Source: Halobacteriaceae archaeon Tc-Br11_E2g27
GTDB lineage: Archaea; Halobacteriota; Halobacteria; Halobacteriales; Haloarculaceae
Direction of reading: 5' to 3'
Length of the DNA stretch: 45,404 nucleotides
Assembly: GCA_001564135.1 (NCBI GenBank)
Contig: LKNH01000001.1
Coordinates: 1-45,404 of the forward strand
Part shown: positions 1 through 8,350 of the stretch, in pieces
Layout: each line of letters starts with the position of its first letter
Numbering within the stretch: the first letter of the stretch is position 1
Position numbers and translations under genes: made by a program
Notes under the pieces: model-generated
What the model saw: the letters and a program-made list of their open reading frames with translations, nothing else
What the model was told of the DNA's origin: nothing
Database searches by the model: none

Positions 1-35
1 AAATCAAAGACAAAGAAGAACAAGAAGACGAGTAA
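1..35 (+). CDS. C-terminal tail of a gene entering from the left
   Basis: Reading from base 3 gives ten codons (IKDKEEQEDE) and a TAA at 33-35. The strongly acidic ending is typical of haloarchaeal proteins, which is the only reason to prefer this frame. Frame 1 is also open, to a TAG near base 90, but encodes a lysine-rich tail that is less typical. Nothing can be said about function. Bases 36-290 after it are AT-rich and show no gene; they are probably the shared 3' region of this gene and the convergent operon ending at 291. Confidence 0.3.
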   Translation, partial: IKDKEEQEDE

Positions 36-290
36 GGACAGATACGCTAGTATTCTGCTTTCATTAGTATACCAGGAACTTAGGTAGATCGAGCGTGGTA
101 GATAACGGTGCTTTCGAGTTTTTTGGAAGAAAATTCAAAAAAATTGGTTTAATATTCCACCTATTTTGGGGTTAAAATGGATATATGTTATATTATTTTA
201 TCCGTGGTGTAATATCAAATTCTTGAATTTATTATATAATTCTTACACATATCCATATTTGATAGTTTTAGTATGTTTATCGAATCAGGG

Positions 291-797
291 TCAGAGTTCA
301 CCAGAAATCTTCCGTTTCGTGTAACTTTTGAGGCCTCCCTCATCAACGAGAGTCTGCAGGAACTCCGGAAGTGACTCGGCATCATATGATTCGTTGGTGG
401 AGTGATTGATGACTGTGCCGGCATCGAGGTCAAGACTAATCTCATCGCCATCCGCAATTTGACCGGCCTCAGGACAGATAAGCACCGGGAGACCAAGGTT
501 GATTGCGTTTCTGAAGAAGATACGAGCAAACGATTGAGCAACGACCCCATCAACGCCAGTTCCAACCAGCGAAAGCGGAGCGTGCTCACGAGATGAGCCG
601 CTACCGAAATTGTGGCCACCTACGACAAAGTCGCCATCCTCAACACCCGAGGGAAATTCCGGGCGGAGGTCGTTGAAAGCATGTTCGCCAAGCTCCGCCG
701 GGTCAGAGGAGACCAGAAACCGTGACGGAATAATCTGGTCAGTATCGATATCATCGCCAAATACCCACGCAGTGCCGGGCTGAGCAGGGTCGTTCAT
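291..797 (-). CDS. Aconitase-superfamily hydratase, small (swivel) subunit, LeuD-like
   Basis: This 168-residue protein is the swivelling subunit of a two-part hydro-lyase of the isopropylmalate isomerase / maleate (citraconate) hydratase / dimethylmaleate hydratase group. The start shows FGDDIDTDQIIPSRFL. The substrate-side loop GSGSSREHAP lies near residue 66, and FFRNAINLGLP follows near residue 94. The length is normal for the family. Its ATG overlaps the stop of the large subunit by four bases, so the two are translationally coupled. It is the last gene of the operon. The operon has no other leucine genes (no leuA or leuB), and the neighbours are catabolic. I therefore infer a hydratase of a maleate-type diacid rather than leucine synthesis; sequence alone cannot fix the substrate. 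Confidence 0.85.
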   Translation of the reverse strand: MNDPAQPGTAWVFGDDIDTDQIIPSRFLVSSDPAELGEHAFNDLRPEFPSGVEDGDFVVGGHNFGSGSSREHAPLSLVGTGVDGVVAQSFARIFFRNAINLGLPVLICPEAGQIADGDEISLDLDAGTVINHSTNESYDAESLPEFLQTLVDEGGLKSYTKRKISGEL

Positions 798-2107
798 GAT
801 GACACCCCCTCAACGACAGCATCGCCATACCGTTCGAGTTCGACCGTTCGTGGGTCAGTGATCTCACCATACAGGGCTGATGCACCGACCGTAGCTGGAC
901 TTGAGAGATACACTGAACTGTCCATCGAACCCTCACGTCCGGGGAAGTTACGGTTGGCAGTCGCCAATGAAACGTCACCATCACCAAGAACACCCTGATG
1001 GGTGCCAAAGCACGGACCACAACCCGCGCTCTGGACGATTGCACCCGCATCGACGAACGTGTCCATAATACCGGTCTCAAGCATCTGTTTGTAGACCGTT
1101 CGAGATGCTGGAACGACAACCATACGAACGCCCGGTGCAAGCTCTTCGCCCTCAATGATATCTGCTACGATACGGATATCCTCATAGCGGCCATTCGTAC
1201 AGGTTCCGACAAACAACTGGTCGATATCCGTTCCGACGACCTCAGAAACCGGAACCGAATTTTCAGGGTTTGATGGCTTTGAAACCTGGGGTTCTAGCTC
1301 TTCGGCACGGTATGTATGGACGTCTGCATACTCCGCATCATCATCTGCTTCGAGCCAGTCTGGGATAGTATACGCCTTGCCAGTCTGTGCTTCAAGGAAC
1401 TCAAGCACTCGTTCGTCAGGTTCGACAAGTCCTGCTTTACCACCCATCTCGATAGCCATATTCGAGAGAACCACCCGTTCATGGACTGGCATGGATTCGA
1501 TAGCACTGCCACCATACTCAGCGGTCATGTAGGTGCAGCCATCAAAGCCGACATCACCGATGAATTTGAGGATGAGGTCTTTCGAGTAAACGCCGTCCGG
1601 AAGTTCACCATGCACTTCGAATCGAAGCGTCTCCGGAACGCGAAACCATAATTCACTCGTTGCAAAGGCTGTACCAAGGTCTGTCGAACCAACGCCAGTA
1701 CCGAATGCACCGACCCCACCAAACGTCGTCGAGTGGGAGTCAGCACCGATAACAAGGTCTCCTGGTGCTGCGAATCCATCTTCGAGCAGGACTTGGTGGC
1801 AGATGCCATCGCCAACCTCGTATTGTACTGCACCGTATTCGTCGGCGAACTCACGGACGTGGTTGTGGTTATTGGCGGCTTTGACTCCATCTGCTGGAGC
1901 GTGGTGGTCAATCGTGATGACGGTCCTGTCTGGTTTGGCCAGCGGCCCGTCACCCGCTGTAACGTCTTCGAAGACATCAAACGTCAGGGGACCAGTCACA
2001 TCGTGGGTCAACATGGTGTCAACTTCCGCTTCGACGTACTCGCCCGCCTGTGCATCCGTTCCGGATTTCTCCGAGAGAAACTTTTCTGAGAGTGTTTTTC
2101 CTGTCAT
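794..2107 (-). CDS. Aconitase-superfamily hydratase, large [4Fe-4S] subunit, LeuC-like
   Basis: This 437-residue catalytic subunit pairs with the small subunit downstream. The three iron-sulfur ligands are visible: Cys303 in GTCTNGR, and Cys363 and Cys366 in AGCGPCFGTHQG. The family motif GADSHSTTFGG is at 121-131, and FPGREGS lies near the C terminus. Known members of this two-subunit group include isopropylmalate isomerase, homoaconitase, maleate hydratase and dimethylmaleate hydratase. Stop and start overlap by four bases with both neighbours. The genes just upstream (HMG-CoA-lyase-like and CoA-transferase) suggest that the product, a 2-hydroxy-dicarboxylic acid such as D-citramalate or D-malate, is next activated with CoA and cleaved. 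That step is inference; the family assignment is firm. Confidence 0.88.
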   Translation of the reverse strand: MTGKTLSEKFLSEKSGTDAQAGEYVEAEVDTMLTHDVTGPLTFDVFEDVTAGDGPLAKPDRTVITIDHHAPADGVKAANNHNHVREFADEYGAVQYEVGDGICHQVLLEDGFAAPGDLVIGADSHSTTFGGVGAFGTGVGSTDLGTAFATSELWFRVPETLRFEVHGELPDGVYSKDLILKFIGDVGFDGCTYMTAEYGGSAIESMPVHERVVLSNMAIEMGGKAGLVEPDERVLEFLEAQTGKAYTIPDWLEADDDAEYADVHTYRAEELEPQVSKPSNPENSVPVSEVVGTDIDQLFVGTCTNGRYEDIRIVADIIEGEELAPGVRMVVVPASRTVYKQMLETGIMDTFVDAGAIVQSAGCGPCFGTHQGVLGDGDVSLATANRNFPGREGSMDSSVYLSSPATVGASALYGEITDPRTVELERYGDAVVEGVSS

Positions 2108-3084
2108 TTGTTATCCTCCGCTACCGTTTCGAGTACTCGTTCAACCGTTCCGCCCATCAGCACATGGCTTGTTGCACCTAACTCGAGTTGGTCTGCGACC
2201 TGATGTGCAACGGCTTCGACACGTGATGGGTCCGCAGAAATGTCGATATCCATTCCACTTACCATTTGTACAAGGTCTTCTGTTGGTGTGTTACCGACAC
2301 CCGTCAGTCCATCAGGAAGTACGACCCCGCCCCCCAGGCCACAATGAGAGGTGTCAAATCTGTCAACACCACACTGCATTGCTGCGAGGGTATTGGCAAG
2401 GCTCATCCCATTGGTATCGTGTAGGTGGAGCCCGATATCAATGTCCGGGTGTCGGTCGAACACAGCAGTGTACATCTCGGTGATTTCGCGGGGGTTTGCA
2501 AGCCCCATTGTCGTGGCGAGTGTGACCTCATCAACACCTGCTTCAACAACGCTGTCGACAACCGAAAGCGTGTCTTCCATCGGAATTCTGCCCTCGTACG
2601 GACAGTAAAAGCTTGTTCCGATGCCGGCCTCAACTTCGATATCCGTTCCTTCTGCAAGGTCAACAACCGCTTCGACTTCTGACAGAATCTCCTCGACAGC
2701 CATATTCTGATTGTTGGCACTGTAGGTCTCACTGACCGTGACAAGCGCATTTACTTTATCGAGGTTCGCATCGATGGCACGTTCCATCCCAACTGCATTT
2801 GGAACAAGCGCCCGGTATGTGACATCCTCGTGCCGGTCAATTCCGTTAGCGACCTCGTCAGCATCACGAAGCGTTGGAACGGCTTTTGGATGGGTGAACG
2901 ACGTTACCTCAATCTCGTCAACACCAGTCGTCGATAGTTTGTTGATGAGTTCAATTTTCTCTTCTGTTGGAATAAACTCATCAAGTCGCTGGAATCCATC
3001 TCTGGGGAGCATTTCGACGACAGTGACGGCTTCAGGGACCGATTCAAGTGGGGAATGCCCAGTGGTCAGTTCTGATGGACTCAT
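2104..3084 (-). CDS. HMG-CoA-lyase-family (DRE-TIM) acyl-CoA lyase, probably for a malyl/citramalyl-type CoA ester
   Basis: This 326-residue TIM barrel has the family start VEMLPRDGFQ (catalytic Asp29), metal ligands HLHDTNGMSLAN (His220, His222) and the closing segment GVGNTPTEDLV. In HMG-CoA lyases the cap loop reads GGCP, with a catalytic cysteine. Here it reads CGLGGGVVLPDG, so the cysteine is replaced by glycine, although a Cys lies five residues earlier at 248. This suggests different cap chemistry or another substrate. The (R)-citramalyl-CoA lyase of Chloroflexus belongs to this fold and works after a class III CoA-transferase, the same order as here. Its ATG shares one base (TGATG) with the stop of the CoA-transferase. 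The specific substrate is inferred. Confidence 0.82.
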   Translation of the reverse strand: MSPSELTTGHSPLESVPEAVTVVEMLPRDGFQRLDEFIPTEEKIELINKLSTTGVDEIEVTSFTHPKAVPTLRDADEVANGIDRHEDVTYRALVPNAVGMERAIDANLDKVNALVTVSETYSANNQNMAVEEILSEVEAVVDLAEGTDIEVEAGIGTSFYCPYEGRIPMEDTLSVVDSVVEAGVDEVTLATTMGLANPREITEMYTAVFDRHPDIDIGLHLHDTNGMSLANTLAAMQCGVDRFDTSHCGLGGGVVLPDGLTGVGNTPTEDLVQMVSGMDIDISADPSRVEAVAHQVADQLELGATSHVLMGGTVERVLETVAEDNK

Positions 3085-4289
3085 CAGATGACCCCCTCAG
3101 AATCAAGCTCAGAAATTGTCTGCTCATCGTATGCGAGCCAGTCTCCGTAGACCTCTTCGTTATGAGCACCCAGTTGTGGACCTAGATGTGAGATGTCCCC
3201 TGGAGTCTCGGAGAATCGTGGGAATGTATTCTGGACCATCGCTGAGCCAAGTTCGTCATCTTCGACGGAAACGAGTGCATCACGTGCCTGATAATGCTCA
3301 TCTTCCATGATATCTGCAACGTTGTAGATTGGTGCGATGGTTGCCTCAAACTCCTCAAACCTGTCGAGGATTTCCTCACGCGTATGCTCGGACATCCAGT
3401 CCTGAATAATCGCATCAAGCTCCTCGACATTTTCAAGTCGTTTCTCGTTGTCCGCAAACCGCGGGTCATCTTTCAACTCAGGTCGTTCAATCGCATCGAA
3501 AACACGCATTGCGATTGGTTGGGCACTGGCGGAGATAGCTACAGCACGACCATCGCCCGTCTGATAGACGTTGCGAGGTGCCGATGAGCTGGAGCGGTTA
3601 CCCGTCCGCTGTTCAATCTCATCGAGTTGCTGGTACCGCAGCGGCTGTGGCCCGAGGAGCGAGAAGATTGGTTCAATCAGGCTTGTGTCGATATATTGGC
3701 CACTTCCCTCATTGACCTCTCTATGGTGCAGTGCAAACATAATCGCCATCGTCGAAAACATCGCTGCCACGCCATCAGCCAGTCCCGTTGGCGGCAACAG
3801 TGGCTCGCGGTCTGGGCGGCCGTTCAGATAGGCAAAGCCGGACATCGCTTCAGCGAGTGTTCCGAAGCCCGGTCGTTCGCTATAGGGCCCAGTTTGACCA
3901 AAGCCACTCAGGCGAAGCATAATTAACTCGGGGTTCTCCTCGGAAAGTTGGTCCCAGCCAAGGTTCCACCGTTCAAGCGTACCCGGTCTGAAGTTTTCAA
4001 TCAGTACATCTGCTTCACTGATGAGGTCTTGAAACACGACCGCACCCTCGTCTGTGGAGATGTTGAGCGTGATGGATTTTTTGTTTCGACCAAGGTATTT
4101 CCACCAGAGACCGACGCCATCTTTCTGCGGGCCGAAGTTACGGAGGTGGTCACCCATTTCCGGATGTTCGATTTTGATTACCTCCGCGCCGAAATCAGCA
4201 AGAAACCGACCGACAGTCCCGGCGGAAATCATCGTCCCCGTTTCTATAACTGTCAGGCCGGCAAGTGGCCCATTCTCGGAGTTAGTCAT
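3084..4289 (-). CDS. Class III (CaiB/BaiF) CoA-transferase
   Basis: Family III CoA-transferase that moves CoA between carboxylic acids. It shows the typical start LAGLTVIETG, the motifs FLADFGAEVIKIEHP and FRPGTLERWNLGWDQL, and the putative catalytic aspartate in GLADGVAAM (about residue 172). I prefer the start at 4289 because a GGAG lies six bases before it; an in-frame ATG four codons upstream (4301) is the alternative. Length (about 400) is normal. It sits between a hydantoinase and an HMG-CoA-lyase-like gene. Succinyl-CoA:D-citramalate CoA-transferase of Chloroflexus belongs to this family, so a role in activating the hydratase product is plausible. A 104-base gap to the upstream gene contains an AT-rich stretch that could be an internal promoter. 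Confidence 0.87.
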   Translation of the reverse strand: MTNSENGPLAGLTVIETGTMISAGTVGRFLADFGAEVIKIEHPEMGDHLRNFGPQKDGVGLWWKYLGRNKKSITLNISTDEGAVVFQDLISEADVLIENFRPGTLERWNLGWDQLSEENPELIMLRLSGFGQTGPYSERPGFGTLAEAMSGFAYLNGRPDREPLLPPTGLADGVAAMFSTMAIMFALHHREVNEGSGQYIDTSLIEPIFSLLGPQPLRYQQLDEIEQRTGNRSSSSAPRNVYQTGDGRAVAISASAQPIAMRVFDAIERPELKDDPRFADNEKRLENVEELDAIIQDWMSEHTREEILDRFEEFEATIAPIYNVADIMEDEHYQARDALVSVEDDELGSAMVQNTFPRFSETPGDISHLGPQLGAHNEEVYGDWLAYDEQTISELDSEGVI

Positions 4290-4397
4290 TTGCTTCTCCA
4301 TTTAGTATGTTCATCCAGACGGGTACACTCTGATTGCCAGAGGAACCAATCGATTCAATCCAAGAAGTTGTATAATTCTCTCTCATATATGTCTGTC

Positions 4398-4410
4398 ACT
4401 AACTGTTAGT
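4398..4410. promoter_or_regulatory. Short palindrome at the hydantoinase stop codon
   Basis: ACTAACTGTTAGT has perfect six-base arms around one base and overlaps the stop codon of the hydantoinase gene. It lies at the upstream edge of the 104-base gap before the CoA-transferase gene. It could be an operator or part of a 3' end; there is no other support. Confidence 0.2.
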
Positions 4411-5815
4411 TATCGTATTTAATCGGGCGGTCAATATGCGTTCCAAATCCGCGCTCAGCAATAACTTCACCGTTTGCATATGCAATTGTCCCGCGAACGA
4501 GCGTGTGTGTTGGCCAACCAGTTACCTCACGGCCATCGTATGGCGAGTAATCCGCCCCACCCTGTAACAGTTCGGGCGTGACAGTTTTCGTCTCATCCAT
4601 ATCAACAACAGTCAGGTCGGCATCCGTTCCAATCTGAAGGCTCCCTTTTTTCGGATAGAGATTGAACGCCTTGGCCGTATTCGTCGAAGTGACCGCTACG
4701 GCGCGTTCGAGCGAAATCCGACCGGCAGTAACCCCTTCAGAGAGGATAAGCGGGAGCATGGTAGCAGAGGATGGGAATCCTGGGAGGCTGTCGACGACAT
4801 CCTCACCAATCTTGTCGTCTTCCAGATTGGCACAGTGGTCCGTCCCAATGCACGAAATTGTTCCATCAGCAACCCGGTCCCACAGCGTTTCCTGGTCTGC
4901 TTTCGACCGAACTGGCGGATTCACGTTGTGTCTCTCATCGCATTCCTCGGCCGTGAGCGTCAAATAATGTGTGCAGGTTTCGCCGATGATATCCCACCCG
5001 GCATCCTGAAGCATTGCCAGTTCATCGGCTGTTTTGCCAGCGGAAATGTGGACTGCATAGAAGCTATCATCGTAATTGTGCTGGCGAGCCAATGCCCCGC
5101 TCGCAATCATACTTTGAGCTTCTGCGTAATCCGGGAACTGCTCAACAAGGATATCGTAGTCTCGATATTCCTGGTCATCGTCGAGACCAGTGTCAAGATA
5201 CGGGCTGTCACCAAGTGCGCTCGTAATCTCCATATTCTCGGAGTGATGACCAAGCGTCGTCGGGACGTCCTGTGCGGCTAGTTCCTGAATAAACGCGTCA
5301 GCCCAGTCATCGTGCATCTCACAGTCGACACCGAATTTTTCCGGGGCAACGTCCTTGTAATTCTTGTACCATTTGAACGACGTGATTCCGAGTTCGTCGA
5401 TGATATACGGAATTTCCTCAATATGCTCGTAGGAGAGTAAACCCAGGGAGAAAAAGTAATCGTGGTAGTAGTTGGGTTCAGCTTCGGCAAAATACTCATC
5501 AAGAATTTCCTCATAAGACCCCGCTCTTCGGAAGTAGTTTCCAATGGTGGTAACGCCACCCACAAGGTCCGAGCGTGATTCAGTTTCAGCATCCGCTTCG
5601 AGGCCGCGATAAATGCCATGATGAGTATGTGGGTCGATGGCTCCCGGTAGGACGTGTTTATCAGTTGCGTCTATCTCTTCGGTCCCTTGTCCTTCGAGCG
5701 TACCAGGGTTTGCGATGCTTGCAATTTCCTCGCCTGTAATCCCAATATCGCCACGAAGTTTTCCAAGTTCCGGTGAGACGAGCGTTCCGTTCGTGATTAC
5801 GACGTCGTAGCTCAT
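4406..5815 (-). CDS. Cyclic amidohydrolase (hydantoinase / dihydropyrimidinase / imidase family)
   Basis: This 469-residue amidohydrolase opens cyclic amides. The metal-binding set is complete: DPHTHHG (61-67), Lys148 in SFKWYKNY (position of the carbamylated lysine), the HHSEN histidines (190-191), His256 in AVHIS and Asp326 in IGTDHC. D-hydantoinases, dihydropyrimidinases, allantoinases and bacterial cyclic imide hydrolases all share this fold. The next enzyme in the operon, only three bases away, is an amidohydrolase of the isochorismatase fold that would act on the ring-opened amide or carbamoyl product. Because the operon continues with a diacid hydratase and CoA-dependent cleavage, I favour a cyclic imide as substrate. 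A hydantoin or dihydropyrimidine is not excluded. Confidence 0.85.
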   Translation of the reverse strand: MSYDVVITNGTLVSPELGKLRGDIGITGEEIASIANPGTLEGQGTEEIDATDKHVLPGAIDPHTHHGIYRGLEADAETESRSDLVGGVTTIGNYFRRAGSYEEILDEYFAEAEPNYYHDYFFSLGLLSYEHIEEIPYIIDELGITSFKWYKNYKDVAPEKFGVDCEMHDDWADAFIQELAAQDVPTTLGHHSENMEITSALGDSPYLDTGLDDDQEYRDYDILVEQFPDYAEAQSMIASGALARQHNYDDSFYAVHISAGKTADELAMLQDAGWDIIGETCTHYLTLTAEECDERHNVNPPVRSKADQETLWDRVADGTISCIGTDHCANLEDDKIGEDVVDSLPGFPSSATMLPLILSEGVTAGRISLERAVAVTSTNTAKAFNLYPKKGSLQIGTDADLTVVDMDETKTVTPELLQGGADYSPYDGREVTGWPTHTLVRGTIAYANGEVIAERGFGTHIDRPIKYDN

Positions 5816-5818
5816 TGG

Positions 5819-6484
5819 TTACCCTGACACCTCCTCTATGTATGCTTCAACCTCCTCGCGTTCGAGAACCTCGGCATATTTCATCCAGAGGTCAAGCAGG
5901 GCAACTTTGTGTGACGCCTCAATGCGGTCAAAGAGACACTCCTGTGGCAAAAGCACGTCAAAGCCGTTCTGCTGGGCATCAATTGCAGTTGCCCGGACAC
6001 AACCGCTGGTTGAGTTCCCGACAATGATAACGGAATCGTGACCGCCACGAACGAGTCTTGACAGAAGGTCAGTACCGTAAAATGCCGACGCGTACGTTTT
6101 GTCGATTACTGTTTCTCCTTCTTCAGGAGCAACAGGGTCGACAATCTGCAGGTCTTCGTGTTCTGGGTCATCGTAGCTTGATGGAATTACACGCGTATAC
6201 GCGACGGGGATATCGTTACTACGTGCGAACTCAAGGAACGGTTCGATATGGTCGATGGCTTCCCAGGCGACTTCACCCATTGCGGTTCGATAGTCTTCAA
6301 TGGCATCGAGAATCGGCACATTATCTCCGACCACGAGACGTTGCATATCGATGACCAAAACGAGGGGGTTTGTTCCAGCCCCACGAGATTCCCATGAAGA
6401 TGCACCTTCCTTATCGTATCCTGCTTTTGTGATGACCTGTTTGTCACGCTCGGACAGCAGGTCCTCCCAGATGTGAACGGTCAT
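5819..6484 (-). CDS. Isochorismatase-fold amidohydrolase (N-carbamoylsarcosine amidase / maleamate amidase type)
   Basis: A cysteine hydrolase that splits amides or N-carbamoyl groups. The catalytic triad is visible: Asp46 in VLVIDMQRL, Lys129 in VIDKTYASAF and Cys162 in GNSTSGCVRATA (numbering from the start chosen here). An upstream ATG at 6514 is in frame, but the start at 6484 has AGGTG about seven bases before it and gives the usual family N terminus MTVHIWEDLL. Three bases separate it from the hydantoinase gene. Relatives hydrolyse N-carbamoylsarcosine, ureidoacrylate or maleamate. In this context it most simply hydrolyses the half-amide released by the ring-opening enzyme, giving a free diacid and ammonia; the exact substrate is inferred. 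Confidence 0.85.
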   Translation of the reverse strand: MTVHIWEDLLSERDKQVITKAGYDKEGASSWESRGAGTNPLVLVIDMQRLVVGDNVPILDAIEDYRTAMGEVAWEAIDHIEPFLEFARSNDIPVAYTRVIPSSYDDPEHEDLQIVDPVAPEEGETVIDKTYASAFYGTDLLSRLVRGGHDSVIIVGNSTSGCVRATAIDAQQNGFDVLLPQECLFDRIEASHKVALLDLWMKYAEVLEREEVEAYIEEVSG

Positions 6485-6579
6485 GCTATCACACCTGTTT
6501 TCGATGAGCAGCAATATAGTTCTGTTCCTAAAAATTAGCTATGGAAGTCTTAGGTGAGAAAAGGAAAATCCATTAATTA

Positions 6580-7332
6580 TTACTCACTTTTTGCCCGTCC
6601 CCCATCGACTAAAATTGTCTCCCCAGTCACATACGCAGAAGCGTCACTTGCCAAAAACCCAACAACGGAGGCAACATCAGATGGCTTACCCAGCCGACGA
6701 AGTGGTGTTTGTTCAAGAAAATCCGCAATTACAGAATCATCATCCATATAGGGTTCTGTCATTGGCGTCTCAATGAATCCCGGCGAGACAGAGTTGACTC
6801 GAACTCCATCTGGGCCAAGTTCGGCAGCGAGTGCACGTGTTAGACCATCAAGACCAGCTTTGGATGATGCATAGCTCGAACGGTCGTCCCGCCCGATATG
6901 ACCATAAATAGACGAGATATTTACAACGGTTCCATTTGTGGCTTTTAGCTCGCTTACTGCTGCCCTGATTAGTCGAAATGGTCCTGTGAGATTTATTGCA
7001 AGGGAATTATCCCAATCTGCATCAGCATAAGCTTCGATTGAACTTCGCGTAACTACCCCAGCAACGTTTACGACAACATCTATGCCACCTTCCTCCTTTG
7101 CCCGCTCCACAACCGCATCTACATCAGATTGTTCAGTAATATCGGTCGTGACTGGCTGAAAGGTACCAGAATAAGCTGAACAGGCGGAGACTGTCTCCGA
7201 CTGGTCGCGTATATCGGCACCGATGACCGTTGCCCCGCTGTCGGTGAACAACTCAGCGCATGCTTTTCCAATACCCTGTGCCGTTCCTGTGACGATGATG
7301 GTCTGTTCGTTAAATGTGTCTCCGGTTATCAT
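6580..7332 (-). CDS. Short-chain dehydrogenase/reductase (SDR), classical type
   Basis: This 250-residue Rossmann oxidoreductase has the cofactor motif TGTAQGIG (15-22), the structural NVAG (89-92, usually NNAG), active-site Ser140 or Ser141 and the YASSK motif (Tyr154, Lys158). It ends with GETILVDGG, usual for FabG-like members. The start is fixed by a TATA box 23-29 bases upstream, giving a leaderless mRNA. It is the first gene of the minus-strand operon, so its substrate is likely an alcohol or ketone belonging to the same pathway. The family is too broad to name the reaction. Confidence 0.85.
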   Translation of the reverse strand: MITGDTFNEQTIIVTGTAQGIGKACAELFTDSGATVIGADIRDQSETVSACSAYSGTFQPVTTDITEQSDVDAVVERAKEEGGIDVVVNVAGVVTRSSIEAYADADWDNSLAINLTGPFRLIRAAVSELKATNGTVVNISSIYGHIGRDDRSSYASSKAGLDGLTRALAAELGPDGVRVNSVSPGFIETPMTEPYMDDDSVIADFLEQTPLRRLGKPSDVASVVGFLASDASAYVTGETILVDGGRAKSE

Positions 7333-7354
7333 ACCCTACATTTCTGTGAACGAG

Positions 7355-7361
7355 TATAAAA
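7355..7361 (-). promoter_or_regulatory. TATA box for the minus-strand operon
   Basis: On the minus strand TTTTTATAC lies 23-29 bases before the SDR start codon, the position expected for a leaderless archaeal transcript. It faces a second TATA box on the plus strand about 60 bases away, so both promoters share one control region. Confidence 0.55.
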
Positions 7362-7419
7362 ATATATACGATAACCCAGAGTGACTTTCTCAACCGATAC
7401 GTGAGATGATAACACGAAA

Positions 7420-7427
7420 CTTTATAC
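7420..7427 (+). promoter_or_regulatory. TATA box for the alpha/beta hydrolase gene
   Basis: CGAAACTTTATACG lies about 30-36 bases before the ATG at 7456. The purine-rich CGAAA just upstream fits a TFB-recognition (BRE) element. The mRNA would have a leader of only a few bases. Confidence 0.55.
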
Positions 7428-7455
7428 GAGCAGCAGTAAAATTTCAGTTTGCTCT

Positions 7456-8259
7456 ATGAACGTAAATGTCAATGGTGCGACTTTCCATGTTGAGCAGCAG
7501 GGCTCGGGCCCAAATTTGGTATTAGTCCACGGAATGGGATACACATCCACTGATGTATGGCAATATGTTGTTCCCCAACTGGCCGAACAGTTTAGCGTCT
7601 TAACCTACGACCTCAGAGGTCATGGGAAATCAACAGACCCTGATAACGACCAATCCATATCAACACACGCTGATGACCTTGCTGCGATTCTGGACCACTT
7701 TGATATCGAAAAAGCCAGTATTGCTGGCTTTTCCTTCGGAGGGATGGTTGTCCAACAGTTCGCGCTTCGATACACTGACCGACTGGAAAATCTCATCTTA
7801 GTGACGACATCAGCATGTTTGACTGATGAGGCAAAAGAGTACTACGATGGTCGGGCTGAAAAGATTGAAACACGAGGAGTAGATTCACACGCAGATGATG
7901 CCGTTCGGATTGTACTCTCTGAGTCGTTCCGCGAAGCAAACCCAGACAAGGCAGATGAGTACCGTGAGGCATTCCTCCAAAACAACCCCGAGGCATATGC
8001 GGGCGCAATGCGAGCAATGCTGGATTGGGATGGTCGGGAAGGACTGTCTGTATTGGAAAATCCAACATTGGTTATCGGTGGTGGAGAAGATGATACCTCC
8101 ATCATGGGTGATGAGCCAGGTGGAGCAGCACGTGAACTCGCAGAAATTATGCCGAACGGACAACTGGAAATGATTCCGGAAACGATTCACTATCCGCAGA
8201 TAGAAAAACCGGAGGTCGTTGCTGGGAAAATGCTTGAGTTCTTGCAGCGCTCAGCATAA
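7456..8259 (+). CDS. Alpha/beta hydrolase
   Basis: This 267-residue soluble hydrolase has the oxyanion motif LVHGMGY (23-29), the nucleophile elbow GFSFGGM with Ser93, a likely acid in GGGEDDTS near residue 210 and His245 in ETIHYP. The order and spacing match 3-oxoadipate enol-lactonase, RutD and related esterases. It is transcribed away from the imide-type operon from its own promoter in a shared divergent region, which suggests common control. It could hydrolyse an ester, lactone or enol intermediate of the same pathway. The family is too diverse to name a substrate. Confidence 0.8.
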   Translation: MNVNVNGATFHVEQQGSGPNLVLVHGMGYTSTDVWQYVVPQLAEQFSVLTYDLRGHGKSTDPDNDQSISTHADDLAAILDHFDIEKASIAGFSFGGMVVQQFALRYTDRLENLILVTTSACLTDEAKEYYDGRAEKIETRGVDSHADDAVRIVLSESFREANPDKADEYREAFLQNNPEAYAGAMRAMLDWDGREGLSVLENPTLVIGGGEDDTSIMGDEPGGAARELAEIMPNGQLEMIPETIHYPQIEKPEVVAGKMLEFLQRSA

Positions 8260-8283
8260 CTACGAGCACAGCCGGTCAACTGA

Positions 8284-8320
8284 TTTTTTAATAACGACGA
8301 GGAAAATATCAGAGCTCTGA
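8284..8320. terminator. Convergent transcription end region
   Basis: Between two converging genes there is a T6 run (8284-8289), suitable for ending the plus-strand transcript. A perfect 12-base palindrome, TCAGAGCTCTGA (8309-8320), is flanked by A/T runs. Archaeal termination relies mainly on T-runs, so this is a reasonable two-way terminator, but it is not proven. Confidence 0.35.
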
Positions 8321-8350
8321 CTTAAAAAGCCCACGTATTCGTTTCCAGCC

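Noticed and set aside
1525..1980. Minus-strand open frame of 151 codons inside the LeuC-like gene
   Set aside because: It is an alternative frame of the well-supported 437-residue hydratase subunit, with basic, Arg/Ser-rich composition that is unlike haloarchaeal proteins.
291..2107. Leucine biosynthesis (leuCD) as the role of the two-subunit hydratase
   Set aside because: No leuA or leuB nearby, and the operon partners are catabolic enzymes; not fully excluded without phylogeny.
3948..4409. Plus-strand open frame of 153 codons across the CoA-transferase
   Set aside because: It lies antisense to the CaiB gene and its composition is that of a shadow frame; no promoter or family motif.
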